Origin: Calditrichia bacterium
GTDB taxonomy: Bacteria > Calditrichota > Calditrichia > RBG-13-44-9
NCBI GenBank assembly: GCA_026991005.1
Contig: JALXCH010000303.1
Coordinates: 1 to 5,925, forward strand
Reading direction: 5' to 3'
Length of the DNA stretch: 5,925 nt
Below, in pieces: positions 1-5,881 of the stretch. A program made the translations under genes and the position numbers. How positions within the stretch are numbered: the first letter of the stretch is position 1; the number at the start of each line of letters is the position of its first letter. The notes under the pieces were generated by a model. That model was not told the origin of the DNA. It made no database searches and saw only the letters and a list, made by a program, of their open reading frames with translations.

Positions 1-68
1 GCTTCGCAGCATGGATCGCTCACATACTACGCTCGTTCGACTACATGACCAAACAGGCAATTATCATG

Positions 69-151
69 ATAAGCTCCTTTCAGCTTATGAGACTCGCCAG
101 CCTTGCCCTGGCGCACCGAATAAACACGAATGAAAAAAATAAGTGTTTATT
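69..151. repeat. Three consecutive inverted repeats (hairpin cluster)
   Basis: Three perfect inverted repeats follow one another. ATAAGCT at 69-75 pairs with AGCTTAT at 82-88 across a 6-nt loop. CGCCAG at 95-100 pairs with CTGGCG at 108-113 across a 7-nt loop. AATAAACAC at 119-127 pairs with GTGTTTATT at 143-151 across a 15-nt A-rich loop. None is followed on either strand by a good U-tract, so they do not look like ordinary terminators. Clustered hairpins in a spacer fit a REP-like or MITE-like repetitive element, but copy number cannot be judged from one window. Confidence 0.6.
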
Positions 152-160
152 GAAGATTGT

Positions 161-259
161 AATTTGGAATTTGGTGTTTGAAATTTTTGCTTTCGCTGCG
201 CTCGTTGCGCCCGCTGCGGTTTTAAAAATTTGTATTTTGGATTTGGGATTTGGAATTTC
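161..259. repeat. Two degenerate 7-bp repeat arrays flanking a GC-rich core
   Basis: Four 7-bp units occur at 161-188 (AATTTGG, AATTTGG, TGTTTGA, AATTTTT) and four more at 232-259 (GTATTTT, GGATTTG, GGATTTG, GAATTTC). All are built around an ATTT core in the same orientation. Between them is a GC-rich segment at about 189-219 with GCGC at 198-201 and 207-210. It is bordered by an 8-bp inverted repeat, AAATTTTT at 181-188 and AAAAATTT at 224-231. From memory, such ATTTGG-type arrays with a GC-rich core recur in spacers of several uncultivated bacterial genomes. Their function is unknown, and they often produce false short gene calls. Confidence 0.6.
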
Positions 260-415
260 GTACAAGATATTTTTTCCATTGCTGAGGCTTTATCCAAACT
301 GGAATTTCAGGATTAATTGGCTGGAATTTTAGAGTTTGTTGCGCGACTGTCCATAGTATTACCCGGGAAAGCAAGTGAAAATATTTCAAAAAGAACCATT
401 TTTAAAAATAAAGGG

Positions 416-455
416 AAAATTAAAAACCCTCTGTTAGCACTGTAACAGAGGGTTT
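416..455 (-). terminator. Rho-independent terminator after the FecR-domain gene
   Basis: A perfect 13-bp stem joins 424-436 with 443-455 across a 6-nt loop. Read on the minus strand, its 3' arm runs into five T (426-422), then AA and four T (419-416). It begins 28 bp past the stop codon of the FecR-domain gene, so it closes the unit transcribed from the right. Stem length, loop size and U-tract all match the classical type. Confidence 0.93.
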
Positions 456-483
456 AATCTTCAGTTTAGTTATTCCAATTCAA

Positions 484-1260
484 TTACCGCTGGAGCATAG
501 CGTCACGTTTTTTATTCCACTGCACCCAATCCGATTTCGCATCCTGTACCGGGTCAAATTCCGATTTTTCGTAACTTCCGTCGGGGCGAACCACAATTTG
601 CTGCTGCGCTTTGATGATTTCCAGCCACTCTTCCATGGTTACCGTGCGGGGACCCGCCACATCGGTAGGTCCGGAAACATCCCTCGGCGGCCAATCGGGT
701 TTTACCTGCTTCTCCCCTGCCCCTTTCTCCTGCGGACTTTCCTCTTTCATCCCCATGGAGGGATTGTAGGGTTTCACTTCTACTGCCCCGTCGTACACCC
801 GCAATTGCGTGGTGGAATCCGGCGCCACATCGATGCGGTAAATGGTACCGCGCACGGCAATCACTGCCGAAGGAGATTTTACCTTGAAATAATCGTCCTT
901 GGAAAAAACCTTGCGTACGGTGGACCAGAGCTTTCCCACATTCAGAAAAGACTCCGCTTTTACCGTTTTTTCCGTTACTACCACTTCTTCCAGCGTATAA
1001 ATGGAATTTTCGTCGATGCGAACAACATCCCCGTTTTTCAGGGTAATCTCGCACCGGGATTCTTTGCGAGTCTCAATTTTGTCACCCGGGAAGACATCCA
1101 TGTTAAAATGCGCCATTTGCAGCTCCGAACTCCCGGCACGAATGACAAACACCCGATTCAGTGGGAAGGTAATCTTCCCCACCGGTTCCTGAGCCGCATT
1201 CCCCACAATGAGAAACGACAGAACAAGCGCCACCAAAACAACTTGAAGCATTCTTCGCAT
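484..1260 (-). CDS. Secreted FecR-domain protein
   Basis: The product is 258 aa. Residues 1-23 form a signal peptide (MRRMLQ start, hydrophobic core, likely cut after NAA). Residues about 57-163 match the FecR domain: GDKIET near 59, the ITLKNGDVVRI strand, a Leu/Val-rich middle, then the hallmark AVRGT at 135-139 and a closing VYDGAVEVKP strand. A Glu/Lys/Pro-rich linker (about 164-205) leads to a tail with EEWLEIIKAQQQIVVRPDG that I cannot assign. Classical FecR senses a TonB receptor and controls a sigma factor through a membrane helix and cytoplasmic part. This protein has neither, so a structural or ligand-binding periplasmic role is more likely. GGGGAGG at 1274-1268 lies 7 nt before ATG 1260 and favours it over the ATG at 1251. 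A 165-bp gap separates it from the CsgG-like gene. That gap has only a weak 4-bp hairpin near 1411-1425 and one marginal promoter-like pair (TTGAGT, 17 nt, TTTAAC), so it may be co-transcribed or have its own start. Confidence 0.88.
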   Translation of the reverse strand: MRRMLQVVLVALVLSFLIVGNAAQEPVGKITFPLNRVFVIRAGSSELQMAHFNMDVFPGDKIETRKESRCEITLKNGDVVRIDENSIYTLEEVVVTEKTVKAESFLNVGKLWSTVRKVFSKDDYFKVKSPSAVIAVRGTIYRIDVAPDSTTQLRVYDGAVEVKPYNPSMGMKEESPQEKGAGEKQVKPDWPPRDVSGPTDVAGPRTVTMEEWLEIIKAQQQIVVRPDGSYEKSEFDPVQDAKSDWVQWNKKRDAMLQR

Positions 1261-1425
1261 AATTAGGCCTCCCCGCTTCGATTTTTGGATTCAGTTAAAT
1301 TTGTCTTACCTTCCATACTCAACGGCACTGCCTCCATTTTTCCGGAGAAGAATGAAACACCAGAATTTTTCTACACCCAGTTCCTTTGCATCTTCACAGA
1401 AAAAAACCTCCCGGAAAAATCCCGG

Positions 1426-2325
1426 CTATTTCAACCGTACCATATCCCCTTTTTTAATGCCGGTACCGGAAATAATAATGGCTTTACAGGCTTTGCCATT
1501 GGCCACATCCTGCACCACTTTAATTTTACCAACCACCTGTTCTTCGCTACCCAGCGAGAGACCGGTATCCGGATCAATTAATTCTTCTCCCTTGGAATAC
1601 ACCACAAACTCCATTCCCGGTTTTACCCCACCGGCAGAGCCCGGTTTCATATACAGGGTATTATCCGGATTCACCTTGATGACCTTTCCTTCCCAGGGGA
1701 TATTGGCCATTGCTTTTTCAATTGCCTTCACGCATTTTTGAATGGCCTTGCGTGCCGCCTTACCCACCAGCGTTTTATCCCAGTGAGTGGGATTGCCGAA
1801 GTTAATATCCTTAATGGCAATTTTATCCAGCCCGGTAGAAGATGCTTCGCCCACGGCGGTTTCGGCCAGGGTAATTTCGCCAGTGGTGGTATTCACCATG
1901 CGAATGTCCACCACAGCCCGGGCTTTCCGTTTAGTCAGTCGCCCCCCAATTCCCAGTTTACCGATGGAACCGCCGATACCGCTTTTTTTCTCTCCAAACT
2001 CAGAGATGCTCCCAGTGACCATCATTTCCACTCCCAGGAGTTTGCCTACCTGAGCAGCACTCTGGGGCGTTACCGCCCCGCTCATTCCCAGGCCCTGTTC
2101 TTCCAGAATGCGATTGAGTTCCTCCCGCTCTATTACCATAAACTTGCCGGTCTTAACCAGTTCGGTCACCAACATATCGGCCAATCCCTGCCCGATGTTG
2201 TGTCCCCAACCGCTGCGATCTTCAAAATCGACTACGGCAATCCGTTTTTTGAGCCCCTGTAAATCTCCGGCAAACACCGAAAGGCTCCATATTAAAAGAA
2301 AAGCTAAAATTCCAATACGCTTCAT
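1426..2325 (-). CDS. CsgG-family envelope protein with FlgT C-terminal-like domain
   Basis: The product is 299 aa from ATG 2325. Residues 1-19 are a Sec signal peptide ending VFA; there is no lipobox Cys, unlike E. coli CsgG, which is a lipoprotein. Residues about 28-205 show the CsgG pattern: RIAVVDFEDRSG strand, helix GQGLADMLVTEL, then KFMVIEREELNRILEEQ, then LGVEMMVTGSISEFG, and VVDIRMVNTTTGEI. A Gly-rich insert (114-129) sits where CsgG-type pores carry membrane-facing segments. Residues about 210-299 form a small beta-rich domain (GKVIKV, LYMKPGSAGGVKPGMEFVVY, GKIKVV, GTGIKKGDMVRLK) resembling the C-terminal domain of FlgT. The likely role is a periplasmic or outer-membrane-associated oligomer; secretion is not shown, since no curli genes are present. 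A start at GTG 2334 is possible in frame but lies inside the ribosome binding site. The stop of the preceding gene is 21 bp upstream of the ATG, so the two are surely co-transcribed. Confidence 0.87.
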   Translation of the reverse strand: MKRIGILAFLLIWSLSVFAGDLQGLKKRIAVVDFEDRSGWGHNIGQGLADMLVTELVKTGKFMVIEREELNRILEEQGLGMSGAVTPQSAAQVGKLLGVEMMVTGSISEFGEKKSGIGGSIGKLGIGGRLTKRKARAVVDIRMVNTTTGEITLAETAVGEASSTGLDKIAIKDINFGNPTHWDKTLVGKAARKAIQKCVKAIEKAMANIPWEGKVIKVNPDNTLYMKPGSAGGVKPGMEFVVYSKGEELIDPDTGLSLGSEEQVVGKIKVVQDVANGKACKAIIISGTGIKKGDMVRLK

Positions 2326-2333
2326 AAAAAACA

Positions 2334-2340
2334 CTCCTTT
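2334..2340 (-). promoter_or_regulatory. Ribosome binding site that fixes the CsgG-like start
   Basis: On the minus strand AAAGGAG at 2340-2334 sits 8 nt before ATG 2325. The alternative in-frame GTG (2334-2332) shares its first G with this site, so it would have no Shine-Dalgarno sequence of its own. The annotated protein should therefore begin MKRIGIL rather than nine bases earlier. Confidence 0.85.
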
Positions 2341-2346
2341 GTTATA

Positions 2347-3558
2347 TTATTGTTCTTTTCGGGAAATCTTTGCCGTAATCGTATTCTGGGTAACGTTCAA
2401 CACTTCCACCACAAAGGGGGAGAAATCCTTCAAAGCCATTTCTTCGGCAATTTTATTGGCCGTGGTAGTGGTTTCCAGTTCCAGTTCGGCGGTATTGTTG
2501 GAGAAATCGCGTTGATACACCTTTTTCACGTTGCGAATCATCACCGGTAAGAGGCTTTTAAATTTTACCAGATCGGAATAACTTCCCACATTCAGCAACC
2601 GTAAATTGACCATCGTACCGGCGGAGAGGTCTTTTTGCCAGCGAGCCACAATTTTATCGCCCAGTTCTTCGGCGGCTGCTTTGGCAGCACGTTCCAGAGC
2701 CATTGTTCCCCCGGTAAGCTGGTCGATATGAGCCGCCGCCGCTTGCTTCATGCTGGTCGCCAGGATGCTTCCATCGTCGGCGCGCACGGCACGCAAATTA
2801 ATCGTTGCCTGGCAGGAAACCATCCCCGATTGCCGCAGTACCGCAGGCCCTCCCGATGCCGCTTTGGAGAACGCCTTTCCAATAATCAAAATCTCGGCGC
2901 CGGCCTGGGTGGCGATTAACCGGGCTGCAGTTTCATCTCCGTTTAACGCCGCCATCACCGCATCTTTTTTCACCTTGCGCATGGCAATGGCCCGATCCAC
3001 AAACGGGAATCCTTTTTCCATCAACGCACTCATGATGGCATTTTCGGAGGTATTCATATCCACCGACCAGCCCCAGTAAGGATTTCCCATATTTTTCTCA
3101 TCCACAATCACCATCAGGCGCGGTTTCCCTTTTCGCGCCATCAGTACCCCAATGGCTTCCAGGTCGCCTTTCAAATCACCTCTTTTAACCACCGCACGGA
3201 TGGTAACGTCCAGGATATTATCTCCCCGGCGATTCTCGGAAATAATCTCGTATTTCTGCACGTATCCCCGGGACTGGCGATAAATATTATCCTCCACCAG
3301 CATGTAATTTTTCACCAGCACTTCGGATTGCACCATGGTGCCTACCACCTGTTCCACAGCAGCACGCAGGGCGTTATCCAGAGCATCGTCCCGGGCCTTA
3401 GCTTCATCTCCGCCAATGATGGCTCCCACTCCCTTGGCAATTACCTCCTGAGTGTCGCTTCCTCCGACTTCTCCCTGCGCCAGTAGGGGAAACGCCACCA
3501 GTAAAATTGAAAACAAAATTACAGCCCTCTTCCGAAATGAATTTGTTAAATCAACCAT
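2347..3558 (-). CDS. FlgT N-terminal-like (LPP20-related) exported protein
   Basis: The product is 403 aa. A longish signal peptide (1-27, RKR then a hydrophobic run, ending LLA) directs export. Residues about 39-125 match the FlgT N-terminal/LPP20 type: VIAKGVGAIIGGDEAKARDDALDNALR, VGTMVQSEVLVKNYML, SRGYVQKYEI, then LDVTIRAVV. Residues about 144-308 alternate strands and helices (RLMVIVDE, FPFVDR, AGAEILIIGKAF, CQATINLRAVRADDGSIL, AAEELGDKIVARW). They look like the CsgG/TolB-type middle region that follows this domain in FlgT. Residues about 313-400 form a separate alpha/beta domain I do not recognise. In Vibrio, FlgT builds the H-ring of the flagellar motor, but nothing flagellar is seen here. 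AGGAGA at 3572-3567 precedes ATG 3558 by 8 nt. It is the first gene of a unit with the CsgG-like gene, which begins 21 bp after its stop. Confidence 0.83.
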   Translation of the reverse strand: MVDLTNSFRKRAVILFSILLVAFPLLAQGEVGGSDTQEVIAKGVGAIIGGDEAKARDDALDNALRAAVEQVVGTMVQSEVLVKNYMLVEDNIYRQSRGYVQKYEIISENRRGDNILDVTIRAVVKRGDLKGDLEAIGVLMARKGKPRLMVIVDEKNMGNPYWGWSVDMNTSENAIMSALMEKGFPFVDRAIAMRKVKKDAVMAALNGDETAARLIATQAGAEILIIGKAFSKAASGGPAVLRQSGMVSCQATINLRAVRADDGSILATSMKQAAAAHIDQLTGGTMALERAAKAAAEELGDKIVARWQKDLSAGTMVNLRLLNVGSYSDLVKFKSLLPVMIRNVKKVYQRDFSNNTAELELETTTTANKIAEEMALKDFSPFVVEVLNVTQNTITAKISRKEQ

Positions 3559-3813
3559 GGGAATTATCTCCTAAGGTAACCATGTTTTCTTATTCGCACA
3601 AAATGCCAGGAACAAAACACAAATGCTTTGAAAATTAAACAATTAGAGCGAACCACGCAATAAAACAAAAATACCGTTTACTATTTGAATACCTCTCAAT
3701 TTACCCCGGAATAATCGCAATTTACCACTCGGCACCGTCTTCAAGGGAACTCCCGATGAGTCCAGTGGCAATCTCCCAACAAATTTTTAATTCGCTCGTG
3801 CCTCCAAAATAAC
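3559..3813. other. Intergenic leader/promoter-bearing spacer
   Basis: This spacer lies between the hairpin after the TPR lipoprotein gene and the start of the FlgT-like gene, so it must carry the promoter of the second unit if that hairpin stops transcription. I found no credible short gene. The part at 3577-3720 is AT-rich. The best promoter-like pair on the minus strand is TTGCGT at 3660-3655 followed 15 nt later by TTTAAT, which is too poor to call. The part at about 3725-3777 is more GC-rich, with CCACT at 3725-3729 facing AGTGG at 3764-3768. It also has TCTCCCA at 3772-3778, which can pair with one arm of the neighbouring hairpin. Confidence 0.55.
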
Positions 3814-3847
3814 TGGTGGGAGACAGAGGTTGCTCCATCTCCCACCA
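3814..3847 (-). terminator. Hairpin terminator after the TPR/SLH lipoprotein gene
   Basis: A perfect 10-bp stem joins 3814-3823 (TGGTGGGAGA) with 3838-3847 across 14 nt, inside which GAG and CTC (3826-3828 and 3833-3835) can add three pairs. On the minus strand it starts 30 bp after the stop of the TPR gene and is followed by GTTATTTTGG, a weak U-tract. It is probably a terminator or an RNA 3'-end protector, and some readthrough into the next unit is plausible. Confidence 0.7.
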
Positions 3848-3877
3848 CATTATTTTCCAGCTTGCAGAATCCTCGAA

Positions 3878-5038
3878 TTAGAGTTTCGATTTCAGATTGC
3901 GAATAATATTTAATGCTTCCGTACCAGACACCGGACCCAGGGGCCGGAAAGTACCATCATCGAATCCCGGCATAATTCCGCGGGTGGAAACGGTCATCAC
4001 CGCATTAAAGATGGGAGAAGTATTATTTACATCCGCAAATGGGGATGTTTGCCCGAAGAACTTCGTTTCCAGTCCCGGATCGTTCCAGTAGCGTACCAGA
4101 AACTTCTCGATTAAACGAGCAAATTCCGCTCGATTTACTTTTTCGTCGGGATGGAATTTGCCATCGGGCATCAGTTCCAGCACCCCTTTGGATAGTGCTT
4201 CCTGAATAAAGGATTTTGCCCAGTGGTTTTCCGGAACATCGGGTGGCAATTCCTGCCCGGTGATAACCTTTTCCTGTTTACCCATCACCGGTTCTGTGGG
4301 AGGTCGCCAGGCAGCCTGGGTAGTTTGCGGTGCTTCCCGGAAAATCTTTTGCAGGGGTAATTCCAGCACAAACAATACCGCCACATCGGCACGGGTAATT
4401 TCCTTCTGAGCCGCAATTTTTCTCAACTCCGGACGTTGTCCCGCAACCGCCGATTTGTAAGCAGCCAGCTCTTTGATGGCTTTATCGGCTTTCATATTGG
4501 TTTTGTCGATTTCCAGCACTTTACCGTAGGCATCCTGTGCTTCGTTATAAAATCCCGCCTCTTTGTAAATATCGCCCAGGGTCATGTACGCTTCCACTAC
4601 CGCTTTTTTCCGATTGGGAACTCCGGAGTTGGGAATTTCTTTAATGGCTTTACGCACTTCTTTAATGGCGTCTTCGTATTTACCCTGTTTGGCTTTCACC
4701 CGGGCACGGACAATTTTGGCAGGAACCCATTTGCCATCCAGATCCAGCGCTTTATTGGCCATTTCCATAGCCTGCTTCAAATTGCCCTGTTCCAGATAGA
4801 CCCAGGCCATTCCTTCGTAGGCAGGTGCAAATTTGGGATTCAGCTCTTTCGCCTGCTGGAATTCGAACATGGCATCTTCCATCTTGCCCTGTTCGAACAG
4901 CGCTTTACCGCGATCGTAATGGATGGGCGGGGAGTCCACGACCGAGGCGGCTTTACGCGCTTTTTGACCACCGCCACATCCCGCCAGGTAAAACAATACC
5001 AGAAAAACGGCTAATATACTCAATGTTTTTTTGACCAT
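3878..5038 (-). CDS. TPR lipoprotein with C-terminal S-layer-homology repeats
   Basis: The product is 386 aa. A lipoprotein signal ends in the lipobox LAGC with Cys21 as the lipidated residue, followed by a GGG spacer. Four TPR-like repeats are visible at about 39-72, 73-106, 107-136 and 150-184, each with the G-x-(Y/L/M)-x-(E/Q)A pattern, forming a protein-binding superhelix. The C-terminal third carries SLH features. A half repeat ITRADVAVLF sits at 214-223. A full repeat at about 266-314 runs DVPENHWAKSFIQEAL, GVLELMPDGKF and NRAEFARLIEKFL. A second full one at about 334-383 runs FADVNN, GIMPGFDDGTFRP and SGTEALNIIRNL. SLH repeats bind cell-wall polymers, so the protein may link a membrane lipid to the wall. 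It follows the LPP20-like gene by 18 bp, with an atypical GGGGG site (5050-5046) 7 nt before ATG 5038. The TPR assignment is firm. The SLH assignment is strong for the middle repeat and good for the last. Confidence 0.9.
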   Translation of the reverse strand: MVKKTLSILAVFLVLFYLAGCGGGQKARKAASVVDSPPIHYDRGKALFEQGKMEDAMFEFQQAKELNPKFAPAYEGMAWVYLEQGNLKQAMEMANKALDLDGKWVPAKIVRARVKAKQGKYEDAIKEVRKAIKEIPNSGVPNRKKAVVEAYMTLGDIYKEAGFYNEAQDAYGKVLEIDKTNMKADKAIKELAAYKSAVAGQRPELRKIAAQKEITRADVAVLFVLELPLQKIFREAPQTTQAAWRPPTEPVMGKQEKVITGQELPPDVPENHWAKSFIQEALSKGVLELMPDGKFHPDEKVNRAEFARLIEKFLVRYWNDPGLETKFFGQTSPFADVNNTSPIFNAVMTVSTRGIMPGFDDGTFRPLGPVSGTEALNIIRNLKSKL

Positions 5039-5056
5039 GATTATGCCCCCTATAGG

Positions 5057-5881
5057 TTAATCAAGAATAATCATTACTTTACATTGCTGCAAGAAATTTA
5101 AATTCTGCGCCGCAGCCCGAATTCGCTGGGCATCCTGAATGGAAATAACCACATCCGTTTTTAGCGGACCGGCAACTTTGACGGCTTTCACAATCAGCGG
5201 ATTATTCTTCACACGCTCATTGGTTTTAGCCCGCTGCAGGTCTTTCTCGTACCCTACAACCCCAATTTGCAGGGCGTATTCCCGGGAAACCTGTCCGGTG
5301 CCGTACACTTCCTGGTTGTTTTCATCCAGAATTTTGGGTGCCAGAGCCGGATGCAGACCGAGTCCCCGGGCATCCACAATCAATCCGGTATAAACCTGAT
5401 TCATCGGTTGCGGTGCGGGTACCGGTTGCGGTGTGCCAGGAACCTGTCCCTGCGGGAACAATTGAGGTGCAAATACCCCTAAAATTCCGGTCAGGGGGAC
5501 TTCCACTTCCACCTCCACACTACCATCACTTTTATATCGGGTATCCACCACCCGGAAGTTCCGCACCGTTCCTTCCACCTTGGTTCGGATGATGTCGTCC
5601 GTCATCATGTAATTCTGTACTGTACGTTCCGAATTGATGTACATCCCTTTCACCCGTTCCAATAAATTCCGTAAAGCAATTGTTTTCGCTGCTTCAATGG
5701 CACTGGCTCGTTGTGCAGAAATGGGCAAATTGGGATTCGGCGAGGCAATCCCAACTTCCCGGATAACCTGATTTGTCCAATCGATAACGCCACCGGATGG
5801 CGTCTGCTGTGCATATTGTGCAAAAATACTTAGAGGCAATACCAGTGCTGCAACCAAAAAAAATACCATCAATTGTTTCAT
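5057..5881 (-). CDS. LPP20-like exported protein with conserved C-terminal domain
   Basis: The product is 274 aa. Residues 1-21 are a signal peptide ending IFA, with no lipobox, although LPP20 of Helicobacter is a lipoprotein. Residues about 32-132 have the LPP20 layout: helix SAQRASAIEAAKTIALRNLL, then VKGMYINSERTVQNYMM, DDIIRTKVEGTVRNFRVVD, and a closing DGSVEVEVEVPLTG strand. A Pro/Gln-rich linker (about 143-160) joins it to a second domain (163-274) opening YTGLIVDARGLG and ending in CKVMIILD. That domain includes YGTGQVSREYA and NNPLIVKAVKV and is reminiscent of domains seen with LPP20 in delta-proteobacterial proteins; its function is unknown. GGAGG at 5893-5889 lies 7 nt before ATG 5881, a good start. 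Only 44 bp of upstream DNA is present, so it may be the first gene of its unit or continue one from outside. The first domain is recognisably related to residues 39-125 of the FlgT-like protein further on. Confidence 0.85.
   Translation of the reverse strand: MKQLMVFFLVAALVLPLSIFAQYAQQTPSGGVIDWTNQVIREVGIASPNPNLPISAQRASAIEAAKTIALRNLLERVKGMYINSERTVQNYMMTDDIIRTKVEGTVRNFRVVDTRYKSDGSVEVEVEVPLTGILGVFAPQLFPQGQVPGTPQPVPAPQPMNQVYTGLIVDARGLGLHPALAPKILDENNQEVYGTGQVSREYALQIGVVGYEKDLQRAKTNERVKNNPLIVKAVKVAGPLKTDVVISIQDAQRIRAAAQNLNFLQQCKVMIILD

Larger units (their letters stand above)
1..422. other. Non-coding repeat-rich spacer, no credible gene
   Basis: This stretch lies beyond the terminator of the FecR-domain gene. 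The open frames crossing it on both strands owe their length to low-complexity repeats, which translate as repetitive Phe/Ile/Leu/Asn-rich peptides. They lack convincing ribosome binding sites and recognisable domains. What it does hold is three successive inverted repeats (69-151), two short 7-bp repeat arrays around a GC-rich core (161-259), and a 9-bp direct repeat CTGGAATTT at 299-307 and 321-329. I see no tRNA, rRNA or CRISPR pattern. Positions 1-65 show nothing I recognise. Confidence 0.75.

Noticed and set aside
45..332. Open frame of 95 codons on the plus strand (and two overlapping minus-strand frames) in the left spacer
   Set aside because: They span the inverted repeats and 7-bp arrays, translate to low-complexity repetitive sequence and have no ribosome binding site or domain.
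598..1266. Long plus-strand open frame of 222 codons opposite the FecR-domain gene
   Set aside because: It is antisense to a well-supported gene with signal peptide, domain and ribosome binding site; its translation shows no family features.
1266..1340. Short minus-strand frame of 24 codons (MEAVPLSMEG start) ending just before the FecR-domain gene
   Set aside because: No good ribosome binding site, and its end only overlaps the binding site of the next gene; length is within chance.
1411..1425. Weak hairpin after the CsgG-like stop followed by seven T on the minus strand
   Set aside because: The stem is only 4 bp (CCGG with CCGG) and the T run is four bases away, so a terminator call is not justified.
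1426..3558. Naming the genes flgT or csgG
   Set aside because: Domain resemblance is clear but no flagellar or curli partners are present, so a gene symbol would imply an unsupported function.
3725..3768. Possible riboswitch or small RNA from CCACT/AGTGG pairing in the spacer
   Set aside because: Only five pairs close a 34-nt loop with no known aptamer motif; chance cannot be excluded.
3753..3773. Hammerhead-ribozyme-like string CGATGAGTCC in the spacer
   Set aside because: The core needs CTGATGA and a GAAA after a closed stem II; neither is present, nor are the flanking stems.
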